From Chloranthus sessilifolius (Eukaryota > Streptophyta > Magnoliopsida > Chloranthales > Chloranthaceae), in NCBI GenBank assembly GCA_021018995.1, contig CM037585.1:82870646-82934645 (forward strand): 64,000 nt of DNA, in the 5' to 3' direction. Both the position numbers and the translations under genes were made by a program. The notes below the pieces were generated by a model. The model made no database searches. It was not told the origin of the DNA and was given only the letters and a program-made list of their open reading frames with translations. Each line of letters starts with the position of its first letter. The stretch's first letter is position 1. This document shows, one piece after another, positions 43,719 through 55,278 of this stretch.

Positions 43719-43852
43719 ATTGGTGAACGGATCAAGCATTTCGATTGGCGAACAGATCCGGATCCCGGTGCTCGACTCTATTGGTTGATACAGATCTATC
43801 CAATTTCGATTGGTTGATACACATCCGAGGCTTTAGGGAAAACTATAAATAG
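43719..43852 (+). promoter_or_regulatory. Four ATTGG boxes and TATA box of D LTR1
   Basis: ATTGG (an inverted CCAAT box) occurs at 43719, 43744, 43780 and 43809 within repeats of GATTGGTTGATAC type. CTATAAATAG lies at 43843-43852, 30 bases after the last. The same arrangement is in LTR2 and LTR3. Confidence 0.65.
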
Positions 43853-44817
43853 ACGAACCATTTGCCCAATTTGGGTATCCAGATTTTAGAGTTTTCATAT
43901 TCCATTCGAAAGCTCATCCGATTCCCCTGTAATCCCTTCTTGTATTTTACCTTTGAGAGCCAAGTGATTTGTACTTCCAAGTTCGGATTCAAGATCAGAA
44001 CTGAGGGCTCTCGAGAAGCTGACTGTAAGTCCGAGGGCTCTCTAAAAGTGCTCTGTAATTGTAACGTTGGATTTTAAAAGGTTCTTTGTAATTTGTGTCT
44101 TCTCCATTGGAGTCATGTCGAGGGTTAATGCTCACCTTAGTGCATTAGACTTCTTTAGATTCACTCATCCGCATCCAACTTCCCTTAATTCATCATCCCC
44201 GTATGCGAATTAGCGTTGGTAACCTAATTCAAGCAGATTTACAAGATGATGTTCATGTTCAAATAAAGAATAGGCCATGACTAGTCGATGATCCGTGACA
44301 AATCACGCCCATAAGTCTAAACCTATTCCTTAATTCGATTTATTTCTCTTACATCTGTCTTGGTAGCCGATGAAGATTGAATCTGCTCTGTTGAACTCTG
44401 ATTCTCCATTAAAATTCAAAGGCTAAAATACATGAAGCTATTATTTCGCATTTGTCTTATTTTAAACACCTCCACAACTCGGATCCGGATCACGAAGTTA
44501 GTTCTTTTCTTTATTTGCTTTTAGTTAAACGTGACAAAACCCAACACTCTCTTTTATCTATTCTTTATTTTAGATAATTATAGAGCCAGATCTGGTAGCA
44601 CAGATCTGGAGGTTTATCTCTCATTTTAGACAAACTTCTGTGGGACGATCTTGAAATACTTACTTTTAAAACTTGCTACAATTGGCCCCGATCTTGCGGG
44701 CGTGTTAGCCCCAATGTCTTGATATCCCTTTCATAAGTTAACATCCATATAATTTAGCATTCTTTAATTTTAATTTTTGCACACGTTTTTGGCACACTTG
44801 GAGCGACAACAAGTTTT

Positions 44818-44835
44818 TGGCGCCGTGGGCGGGGA
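44818..44835 (+). other. Primer-binding site of D internal 1
   Basis: TGGCGCCGTGGGCGGGGA, close to the tRNA-Asp-type TGGCGCCGTTGCCGGGGA. The copies at 51149-51166 and 59070-59087 differ from it in the middle. Confidence 0.8.
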
Positions 44836-45539
44836 AGTTTCTGCTAAAATAGGTAGACCTAAGTTTTTTTATTTTGTAGGTTTTATTTTTATTTTAATTT
44901 TTTCTTTAAACTGCACTTTGCATTCCAAGTGCTTGATTAAATGTCTCTGACAGTTTTGTATAGAAACCTGCTTTAGCTAATTTTTTTTTTTTTTTTCGAG
45001 TTTTTATTCTTGCCTTCTAGTTATTTGAATAAATGCGCTGCCACTCTTTTGTCTTTTGTCAAATTTGGGCAAGAGTTTGAGTTTTTCTTTTATTTTTGTC
45101 AATACTTGAATAAGGTCTGCTGCAGTTTTGGATGTTTGCGATCCGAGCACCCAACAAGGAGCATCTGGACCAAAGTCGAGCAGACCGCTTGAGTTTGCAT
45201 CCTTCTCCTTTGCATTCATTTTCTATTTTTAAATTCTTGAGAACCTGCTTCATTGTGTTTAATGTTTGTTTTGATTATAATTTACTGCATCTTTTAGGCA
45301 TCTTTGATTTTTTACAAAACCAAATACAAAATAAAAGAAGTGAAAACACAAATAGAAAATCTACGAGTTGTTTCTCATTATTTTCAGAAGAGTAAATAAG
45401 GGCTCTTGTTGAGCGTGATCCAAAACAAGTAAAAAACAATTTGGATAGCAATATGGTCATGTTGATTTACATGAAAATTCAAAAATGAAAAATGAAAAAT
45501 AACAAAATTGTTGAAAAAGATGAGGAGGAGAAATTTGTT
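44836..45539 (+). other. Leader of D internal 1, no gene
   Basis: T-rich, with a run of about 15 T near 44981-44996 and A-rich stretches at 45320-45370 and 45480-45515. Small ORFs on both strands differ between the three copies and are not conserved. Confidence 0.6.
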
Positions 45540-46190
45540 CCTCACCTCCCATTTCCCATGCAATGAAGTCAGTTTCTCCTTTTGACAAAGGAAACACAAA
45601 ATTGAGGAAATGATGGAGACATTCAAGCAAGTTAAAATTAATCTACCTGCTTGATGCAATCAAGCAGTCCCGCTTATGCAAAATTTCTCAAAGAGGTGTG
45701 CACCCACAAAAGGCAATCTAGGATACATTTATCCAAGAAGGCCTTTGTGGAGAAAATCAACCAAGTGCTATCAATTGCAACACCACCTAAGATGCAAGAC
45801 CTGAATCCCCACAATCCCTGCATCATTGGGGAGCACACCATTGAGAAAGCCTTGCTAGATCTGGGTGCTAGTGTCAACTGCTCGCTTTATGAGAAGCTAG
45901 GTTTGGGAGAATTGAAACCCACTCAAGTGGTGTTACACTAGGCAGCAGATCCGAAAGGAAACCTATGGGGTTGATTGAAGATGTTTTGGTAGGAGTAGAC
46001 AAGTTTTTCTACCTCGACTTTTTGGTGTTGGACATGGAACCAACCAAAAGTACCACGCCATCCCTCATTCATTATGGGAAGACCATTCTGGCTACTAATG
46101 CATGCATTCAATGCGTGTCCGCATCATGGAGGTGTCTTTTGGAAATATGAAAGTTAAATTGAATGTGTATAATCGTTACTCAACCTCAAT
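45540..46190 (+). pseudogene. Gag C-terminus and protease remnant, D unit 1
   Basis: The block matches element A from the end of Gag (MMETFKQVKINLP, YAKFLKEVCTHKRQSRIHLSKKAF) through the protease: CIIGEHTIEKALLDLGASVN, KLGLGELKPTQVVL, LIEDVLVGVDKFFY, ACIQC and MEVSFGNMKVKLN. The active-site DLGA is readable. Frame changes at several points differ from those in units 2 and 3, which argues for sequence error as well as decay. RT is absent: about 260 non-coding bases follow before ORF3. Confidence 0.75.
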
Positions 46191-46451
46191 TCTCTCACGA
46201 GGAATGTTTCCATGTTGACATCATTGATGAGCGGTGGAGGAGTCTTTACAAACATTTCGCAAGGTAAAGACTCCACCATCTATTCTAATCCTCCGCGCCT
46301 TTTCTCTTGTCGAAATCAAAGGTGTAGATCACAGTCGCGATCTTTCGTGAGCAAAGAAACTCACACGGAGGAAACCCTCGATCGCGTAATCGCTTCTACT
46401 CTTATTCTTTCTGTGATTGGTACTTAAGCTACATTTGAGGCCATTTTAAAT
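46191..46451 (+). other. Spacer between protease remnant and ORF3, D unit 1
   Basis: Carries the tail of the linker and a short stretch ahead of ORF3 ending in TTTTAAATATGG. This is where RT, RNase H and integrase would be in A and B. Confidence 0.55.
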
Positions 46452-47440
46452 ATGGAAAAACCGAGAAATCTCTTGTCGCCATGTTCCTAAATCTTCACCA
46501 AGAAGACAGCCAAAAACACCCCCAAAAGCCAAAGGCAAAGCCAAGAAGTCGCAGAAGAGAAAACTTTCAATGGACAAAGCAGATAGGGTTGAAAAGAAAA
46601 AAAATACGCCATGAGGAGCCCACCGCCGAGCCCGTAGAGTCCGATGCCCCATTACCCATTCCTTTGGTTTTGCCTAACCCATTCATTGATGCCCGAGCTC
46701 ATACACGAGCTATTGGTGGATGAAACTTTTTTCTCCTCCAAACCTCGATTATGTATATCTTTAAGATATCTCAGGAGGCTTCCTCAAGACCATCCTCACT
46801 CCATTACCCGAGAAAATTTACCCAAGGATGACAAAGCTGTGGTATCGAACCTCACCCCGTCACAGAGGAACATGCCGATGTGCCAACCCTAGTTATTTTT
46901 ATAGACAACTGTGACTTAATCAGGATCCGAGGACATTGGACATGCCCTAGGGATACCTTTTCAATTCAACTCGATGGACCTTGATCGCTTCCTCAAGTTG
47001 CCTCTTTCAGAGATATGGCTGCCCATTTGACACATGTGGCATGGTGGGTTCGGGCAATCAATAGTGAGAAGAGATCCGCCTCGCAATATCTAATCGATGG
47101 ATTCCATACTCCGAGAGAGTTTTTATGTTACTCGGCACACCCAAGAGAGGCGAACCCCATCTTAGAAGCCCTCTTTCACTTCTCTAAGGGCAATTCTTCA
47201 ATGCCCCCATCGATCTGAAAGCAATGGTGATGTAGTGCCAAGGTAAAAAGGAGCAGAAGATTCTGGCCTCCTTTGGAAGACTCATTCTGACCCTCTTAAG
47301 AGCCAAGTTTGACATTGATAGGAAGAGCCCTTTGAGGTACTCACTCACAACTTTGGCAAAAAGCACTGACCACAAGTCGAGGCCATGTTAAGAAGAATGA
47401 GGAAGTAGGAGAATCAGACCCTACCGGTTTACAAGCCCAA
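46452..47440 (+). pseudogene. ORF3 (PF20167-like) of D unit 1, 3' part deleted
   Basis: It starts like unit 3 (MEKPRNLL after frame loss; unit 3 has MGKTEKSLAAMF). It can be followed through the basic N-terminus, the PLPIPLVLPNPFID block, the YPRMTKLWY region and the ALFHFSKG block with many small indels. At about 47440 it jumps from the CTACCGGTTTACAAGCCC site directly to the 3' non-coding region. The Pro-rich part and the coiled-coil/acidic tail present in units 2 and 3 (about 1.45 kb) are missing. Confidence 0.7.
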
Positions 47441-49281
47441 TTCATCAATTGTCTCTTTCTTATTTTCTTATTTTCGCTTTTTATTCTATTGCAATTTTTT
47501 CTCATATATTGTAGCCTAACCTTGCTTTTTGTTCTCCTATTTCGGAAAAACTTACAACCCTCCCCTACTCCCTTTCCCTTTTTCCTTTTATTTTCTATCC
47601 AAATTTCGATGTGCTTGTCAGAATCGTCTGATTATTGTTGTTTCATTTGTCTTCCCTAATAATTGTCCACCACCTTTGAACCCGGTGAGGACACTGTTCC
47701 CCATAGGTTTGGGGTGTGGCATAAGTCTGCCTAGGAATAGTTAACATAAGGGCAGCAGAATCACCTAAGTAATTATGTGATGCATTAATTTACTTAAGAA
47801 TCATGACAACTATAAAATTTGAAATACCATTGCCAAATTGAGACATTCTAAACCTTGCGATATTCTACATTTCCATGATGATTACACGATAAAAAGATAC
47901 TGGTATCAAGACGTAGTAAGTCAAAAGGAAGAGAAAAGGTAAAGATATACTTAAAAGCTCAAGGAAAACCATAACGTGAGAATTGAGCCCATATATTTTC
48001 CATCTCGTTGAAGAGTGATCGAGGCAATTTTTACGATTCAAAGGATTTGAGGCATTAGATCCACTAGAAGTTAGGAAACTCCAAATTAAAACAAGTAACA
48101 AAGACACTCGTGAACCGAGGAAAAGATCAAGGCCTTCTTTAGAGCCTTGAACCTAAGAACCAACCAAGAAAAATCTGCCCCTGTTTGTACCCCATTTGAG
48201 TAAATCCTACAATTCTTCATCAAAAATACTCAAAAGTACTTTTTGAACCTATGGAACCAATTCAGCCTTCCCTCACTCGAGAAATTCGGGAGGTAAAGGA
48301 GAAAGAAGCGAAGATGGACCATTTACGGGCAACATCAAGAAAATGAAGAGAAAATACCTCAAAAACAGGCAATATGGTGACCGAGAAAGAAGAGACAAAC
48401 AATGTGAAAAAGTAGCAAGCAAAAAGGCAAAAAAGGGACCTTATGTTGAAAATGCAAGATCAAAGAAAGAACTGATCACCGTGAATGTGAGAATCTCAAA
48501 AGAAGAAGAAAGAAGCTAAACTCAAAAGGTGGAGTCATGAACCATCTCTGCACTTCTGAGTTCTCAAATTCAAACCTCTGTTCAAACTGCCTTTCCTTGA
48601 AACTTCACTCCATAAGCCATACAAACAAACCTAGATTAAAAGCCCTTGTGATCCAAAGTTGAGTGAGCTGGCATGTGGAGATAAGAAGTGAGCCAATCTA
48701 TGGTGAGGAGATGTCAATGATTCCATTGCCTAAGAATCATGCGTATGCTCATTCTTACAGATGCATTTGGGAGATGTAACTGCTCTTTAGCTTCAGTCAA
48801 AATGAACCCCTCAACAAAAACACTCATGAGAGTATACCTCGTGAGTATTTGGGTTGGAACTTGAGCACCTTAAGTATGACTTATAACCTAATTTTTATCC
48901 ATAGGATGAGCTTATCTGGCACATTTGTATGATTTTCTATGACTGTTCTGATTGGAAATATTGAAACATTCATGAGGTTTATAAATGTTTAAATTCTGTG
49001 CAAACAATAATCAAATTTTCTTTCATCATTGATTCAAGAGTAACTAACCTGCTCCTTGATTGCTCATTTGATAATATTGCCGATGTTAACTGCTTCATGG
49101 AGAAGTTTGTGGGTACCTTCACGAAAACCCTCAGGAGACTTCACTCCTCCTCTAGGGATCACCTAGGGGTTTAAAAGGCTTGTTGCATATGCTAAATGCA
49201 CTGTGCTTCCTACAAAAGTGGCTCTTTACTTTGTTTTTATGTTTCTTTGCTCGGGGACTAGCAAAGCTTAGGTTTGGGGTG
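47441..49281 (+). other. 3' non-coding region of D unit 1 with polypurine tract
   Basis: No convincing gene. It is colinear with 55395-57215 and ends in the polypurine tract GGTTTGGGGTG (49271-49281). A small basic ORF starting MEPIQPSLTREIREVKEKE (48251) is out of frame beyond about 32 codons. Confidence 0.6.
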
Positions 49282-51143
49282 TGATAAGTAGTGAAAAATA
49301 CCATTTTACCCCTAAACATGAGCCTTGAAAGACCCTTGAGAGGACTAAATAAGTGCTTTAGTGTTCATATTGCACTAACCAAAAGACAGGTCCAAATCAA
49401 AACCATCCTAAAATGATCAAAAAGTCGACAACGCATGTCAAACTCAAAGAGGAGTGAAGAAATAGCCTCAATGGCTAAAAAGGTCCTAAAAGAGCAAGAA
49501 AAGACACGAAGAAGAAGAAGGATCCATTCGCAAAGAAGAATGGAAGCTAAAAGTTCAATTCAAAGAACATCTACTATTCGCAGAAGAACTTTGAACTTTG
49601 CGAAAAGAAGAGAAGTCCTTTGCGAAAAAGACCTCAAGCCAAAATGCTTTAAAACGAAGAGAAGTCCTGCGAAAGGATCTCCGAAGCCAAAGTCCTTTTG
49701 AAAAAGATCTCCTCAGAGCCAAAATGCTTTGCGAAAAGAGATCTTGGAGCCAAAATGCTTTATGAAGAGAGATTCGGAGCCAAACTACTTTTGCTAAAAA
49801 GCCCTTAAACTATGCGAAATGGCATTCGGGATTTGCTGTCGTCAGAAGGGTATTTCAGAAACTTTGCACGCCCCAATGCGTTTTTAAAACCCAAGGACAT
49901 TCCGGAAGATTCGAGCACGAACCAAAGGCATATTCCACCCCATGTGAACACCCAAAGATGAAATTACTTGGGAACTTCTAGAAGCTCAAACAGATTTTTG
50001 AATTACATAGAATTGATGCCTCTGTTCTCGATTGGTGAACCAGGATCAAGCATTTCGATTGGCGAAGATCCGGATCCCGGTGCTCGACTCCTATTGGTTG
50101 ATACAGATCTATCCAATTACGATTGGTTGATACACATCCGAGGGCTTAGGGAAAACTATAAATAGACTAACCATTTGCCCAATTTGGGTATCCAGATTTT
50201 AGAGTTTTCATCTCTGTTTCCCCATTCGGTCGAAAGCTCATCGATTCCTGTAATCCCTTCTTGTATTTTACCTTTGAGAGCCATTGCAGTGATTTGTACT
50301 TCCAAGTTCGGATTCAAGATCAGAACTGAGGGCTCTTCGAGAAGCTCATGTAAGAAGTCGGAGGGCCCTCTAAGAAGCGGAGTTCTGTAATTGTAACGGT
50401 GGATTTAAAAAGGTTGCTGTAATTTGTGTCTTCTCCATTGGAGTCATGTCGAGGGTTCTGAATGCTCACCTTAGTGCATTAGACTTCTTTAGATTCACTC
50501 ATCCGCATCCAACTTCCCTTAATTCATCATCCTGCGAATTAGCGTTGGTAACCTAATTCAAGCGGCATTCTGATGATGTTCATGTTGAAATAAAGAATAG
50601 GCCACACTAGGCGATGATCCGTGACAAATCACGACCATAAGTCTAAACCTATTCCTTAATTCGGATTTATTTCTCTTACATCTGTGGGTAGCAGGATGAA
50701 GATTGAATCGCCTGTTGAACTACTGATTCTCCATTAAAATTCAAAGGCCAAAATACATGAAGCTATTATTTCTGCATTTGTCTTATTTTAAACACCTCCA
50801 CAACTCGGATCTGGATCACGTAGTTAGTTCTTTTCTTTATTTGCTTTTAGTTAAACGTGACAAAACCCAACACTCTCTTTTATCTATTCTTTATTTTAGA
50901 TAATTATAGAGCCAGATCTGGTAGCACCGATCTGGAGGTTTATCTCTCATTTTAGACAAACTTCTCCGTGGGACGATCTTGAAATACTTACTTTTAAAAC
51001 TTGCTACAATTGGCCCACGATCTTGCGGTGCCGTTGTTAGCCCCAATGTCGATATCCCTTTCATAAGTTAACATCCATATAATTTAGCATTCTTTAATTC
51101 TTTAATTTTTGCACACATTTTTGGCACACTTGGAGCGACAACA
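49282..51143 (+). repeat. D array LTR2
   Basis: TGATAAGTAG to GACAACA. TATA box at 50156-50165. It follows the polypurine tract of unit 1 and precedes the primer site of unit 2, so it serves both. Confidence 0.9.
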
Positions 51144-51868
51144 AGTTTTGGCGCCGCTGTTTGGGAAGTTTGTTCTAAAATAGGTAGACCTAAGTTTTTT
51201 ATTTTGTAGATTTGATTTTTATTTTAATTTTTCTTTAAACCTGCACTTTGCATTCCAAGTGCTTGATTAAATGTCTACAAAGTAGTTTTGTATAGAAAAC
51301 TTTTTCTTTGCAGAATTTTTTTTTTTTTTTTACGAGTTTTTATTCTTTTGCCTTCTAGTTATTTGAATAAATGTCGCCACTCTTTGTCTTTTTGTCAAAT
51401 TTGGGCGTGCTGAGTTTTTCTTTTTTATTTTTGTCAATACTTGAATAAGGTATCTGCTTTTGGATGTTTGCAGATCTGAGCGGTAGAATCAACAAGGAGC
51501 ATCTGGACCAAAAGGAGCAGATCTGCTTGAGTTTGCATCCCTTCTCCTTTGCATTCATTTTCTATTTTTAAATTCTTGAGAACCAGCATTGTGTTTAATG
51601 TTTGTTTTGATTATAATTTCAGTCTTTTAGGCATGCCGATTTTTTTTTACAAAACCAAATACAAAATAAAAGAAGTTGAAAACACAAATAGAAAATCTCG
51701 AGTTGTTTCTCATTATTTTCAAAGAAGAGTAAATAAGGGCTCTTGTTGAGCCCGGCGATCCAAAACAAGTAAAAAACAATTTGGATAGCAATATGGTCAT
51801 TGATTTACATCGAAAATTCAAAAATGAAAAATGTAAAAATAACAAAATTGTTGAAAAAGATGAGGAGG
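51144..51868 (+). other. Primer site and leader of D unit 2
   Basis: Primer site TGGCGCCGCTGTTTGGGA at 51149-51166, with the middle unlike the tRNA-Asp pattern. A T-rich non-coding leader follows, as in unit 1. Confidence 0.65.
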
Positions 51869-52560
51869 AGAAATTTGTTCCTCACCTCCCATTTCCCCAT
51901 GCAATGAAGTCGGTTTCCTTTTGACAAAGGAAACACAAAAATTGAGGAAATGATGGAGACATTCAAGCAAGTTAAAATTAATCTACCTCGCTTGATGCAA
52001 TCAAACAGTGTCCCTCGCTATGCAAAATTTCTAAAGAGGTGTGCACCCACAAAAGGCAATCTAGGATACATTTATCCAAGAAGGCCTTTCTGTGGAAAAA
52101 TCAACCAAGTGCTATCAATTGCAACACCACCTAAGATGCAAGACCACTGGAATCCCCACAATCCCTCGCATCATTGGGGAGCACACCATTGAGAAAGCCT
52201 TGCTAGATCTGGGTGCTAGTGTCAACTGCTCTGTTATGAGAAGCTAGGTTTGGGAGAATTGAAACCCACTCAAGTGGTGTTACAATGAATGACAGATCCG
52301 AAAGGAAACCTATGGGGTTGATTGAAGATGTTTTGGTAGGAGTAGACAAGTTTTTCTACCTCGACTTTTTGGTGTTGGACATGGAACCAACCAAAAGTAC
52401 CACGCCATCCTCATTATGGGAAGACCATTCACAGCTACTAATGCATGCATTCAATGCAGTCCGGCATCATGGAGGTGTCTTTTGGAAATATGAAAGTTAA
52501 ATTGAATGTGTATAATGTCACATTACTCAACCTCAATTCTCTCGAGGAATGTTTCCATGT
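51869..52560 (+). pseudogene. Gag C-terminus and protease remnant, D unit 2
   Basis: Same content as in unit 1. The best-kept part is 52285-52500 (NDRSERKPMGLIEDVLVGVDKFFY, LDFLVLDMEPTKST) followed by MEVSFGNMKVKLNVYN in another frame. Small indels at other positions than in units 1 and 3. Confidence 0.75.
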
Positions 52561-52800
52561 TGACATCATTGATGAGTCGGTGGAGGAGTCTTTACAAACA
52601 TTTCGCAAGGTAAAGACTCCACCATCTATTCTAATCCTCTCGCGCCTTTTCTCTTGTCGAAATCAAAGGTGTAGATCATGCTGATCTTTTCAGAGCAAAG
52701 AAACTCACACAGAGGAAACCCTCAGATCGCGGTAACTGCTTCTACTCTTATTCTTTCTGTGATTGCTGGTACTTAAGCTACATTTGAGGCCATTTTAAAT
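52561..52800 (+). other. Spacer before ORF3, D unit 2
   Basis: Corresponds to 46191-46451. No gene is seen. Confidence 0.5.
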
Positions 52801-55278
52801 ATGGGGAAAACCGAGAAATCTCTTGCCATGTTCCCTAAATCTTCACCAAGAAGATAAAAACACCCCAAAAGCCAAAGGCAAAGCCAAGAAGTAAGAGAAA
52901 CTTTCAATGGACAAAGCGATAGGGTTGAAAGAAAAAAAAAATACGCCATGAGGAGCCCACCTGTGCCTCGAGCCCAGTCAGAGCTGTCCCCATTACCCAT
53001 TCCTTTGGTTTTGCCTAACCCATTCATTGATGCCAAGCTCATACCGAGCTATTGGTGGATGAAACTTTTCTCCTCCAAACACGATTGCGTGCTATCTTTA
53101 AGATATCTCGGGAGGCTTCCTCAAAGACCATCCTCACTCCATTACGAGAAAATTTACCCAAGGATGACAAAGGCGTGGTATCGAACCTCACCACAGTCAC
53201 AGAGGAAACATCTTGATGTGCCAACCCTAGTTATTTTATAGACAAGCTCGTGACTTAATCAGGATGGCGAGGACATTGGACATGCCCTAGGGATACCTTT
53301 TCAATTCAATCTGATGGACCCTTATGGACGCTCTGAAGTTGCCTCTTTCAGAGATATGGCTGCCCATTTGACACAGGGCATGGTGGGTTCTGGGCAATCA
53401 ATAGTGAGAAGAGATCTGCCCCCGCAATATCTACTGATGGATTCCATACTCCGAGAGAGTTTTTATGTTACTCGGCACACCCAAGAGAGGCGAACCCCCA
53501 TCTTAGAAGCCCTCTTTCACTTCTCTAAGGGGCAATTCTTCAATGCCCCCATGCTCATCCTGGAAGCAATGGCTGATGTGAGTGCCAAGGTAAAGAAGAA
53601 ACAGAAAATTGCTGGCCTCCCCTTTGGAAGACTAATTTCAGCCCTCTTAGGAGCCAAGTTTGACATTAATAGGGAAGAGCCCTTTGAGGTACTCACTCCT
53701 CACAACTTTGGCAAGAAAGCCTGGACCACAAGTCAGGCCATGTTAAGAAGAATGAGGGAAGTAGTGCCCCTATTGCCCTTTGCCGCCCTATTGTGCTGAA
53801 CCCATAGCACTTTGAGCCAGAGCTAGTTCTTCTTCGAGCATGACAGAGAACCAAGCCCTGAAAGTGTGGGTGGGCATGCTGCAGAAGTGGAAATTGCTGT
53901 GGAGCCTCAACCAGCCCCTGAGCCTCAGCCAGCCCCTACCAGTTTACAAGCCCAACTCCTTGTGGTGACCAGCTCTTTAGCTGCACCACTTGCTGCACTT
54001 AGTCCACACAGTCCTGAGGTAGCCAGCTCTTCAGCTGCACCTCCCTGAGCCACAGATGGCCTGGTTCCCTATTCCTCCACACCCTCCCCCATCCCAGCTG
54101 GTTCATCATCCACACCTTCCATCATTCCTATTTTGGACACCCCTACCACACCAACCACCCCTACTATCCCAACACCACCCATCTCCCCCAACAATAACCA
54201 GGTCCTAGAGGAATTAGCCACCCCAATCCTTGCTCCATCCCCTTCCACCCCTCTGCTCCAACGCTCCTCACACTCCCACACCCCTTCAGCACATACACCT
54301 GAGGTATCCCAGACCTCTGAACCCCAACCTTTCCCCACAGAGGCTTATTCACCCCTATTTGACACCATGGAGCTAGATCCACACCTATCCTGCTCCTCCC
54401 CTTTCACCCATTTCCTCACCTCCGCTTTCACACCCATTACCCCCCATCCCTCCACCTCACTAATCCCAATCCCTCTAGGCTAATCTCCCCCACACCTGCT
54501 CCCTACACCGGATCCTCACCTACCTCCAAAATATCCAAGCCCAGGCTCCAAACAAATGCAGACAATCGATCACTACATTGGAAACTCATCCGATCGATCG
54601 CCCCATTACCACCTACCCCATTACCCTGCTCTCCATTTTGCCTCACAGGCAACCCAAAGCAGAACCAAGTCCTAGTGCTTCCTCCACTACCACCAGGCTA
54701 ACCAAGCAGACCCCCTTCACCACCCCCCCTCTTTTCTGACTAACCCATTCAAACTGACTCTACTGACCCTCTCTTAACCCCCCCCCCCCCCCCCCCCGGA
54801 CCCCCCTTAGTCCCCTACCACTCCATCCCCCTCCCTAGATATGCCACCCTCTCCCAGGCCATGATAGAAAATCCCTACATCCGTAGGGATGTGCGAGAAA
54901 AATGGCTGATTTGAGGCCTACATCCGAACCCCTTATGAGGCCAAAATCAAGAAATTAGAGCATTTCATGCAATTGGAGAGAGAGAAGATGAGGGATCTGG
55001 TGGGACGAACATTCCAATTGGTCAAGGCAGGGCAGCACAAGGTGGCTATGCTCCGAGCTCATTAGCTCAAGAATGAAGAAACCACCAGCCTGACCAAACA
55101 CCTTGGCCTCACCAGAAAGATCAAGTCAGAAGAGTACACTGAACTCCAGAACTCCATTCCTGAGAAACCAAAATCCAGTTCTGATTCCAACACTGATTCT
55201 AGTTCGGATTCTGACAGTGACTCTAGTTCAGAGCCCATAGAACCCATCTATGATACTGACTTTGATCCTAGTTATTAA
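52801..55278 (+). pseudogene. ORF3 (PF20167-like) of D unit 2
   Basis: Start ATG at 52801, stop TAA at 55276-55278, 2478 bases, with frame changes. The clean middle (53314-53799) reads DLPPQYLLMDSILRESFYVT, HTQERRTPILEALFHFSKG, MADVSAKVKKKQK and LPFGRLISALLGAKFDINRE. The pseudogene at 17009-18199 matches it block by block. Then come a Pro/Ser/Thr-rich part (53860-54780), a run of about 20 C (54778-54797), a Glu/Lys-rich probable coiled coil (54870-55080) and an acidic Ser-Asp tail ending YDTDFDPSY. The N-terminus is Lys-rich. Function unknown; in Athila elements ORF3 occupies the env-like position. Confidence 0.75.

Larger units (their letters stand above)
42953..44811 (+). repeat. D array LTR1
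   Basis: TGATAAGTAG to GACAACA. It contains a motif array (43195-43480), four ATTGG boxes and a TATA box (43843-43852). It lies six bases from the start of the opposite-facing LTR C. Confidence 0.9.

Noticed and set aside
54069..54483. Gly/Val-rich minus-strand and Pro-rich plus-strand ORFs
   Set aside because: They are alternative frames of the Pro/Ser/Thr-rich part of ORF3.
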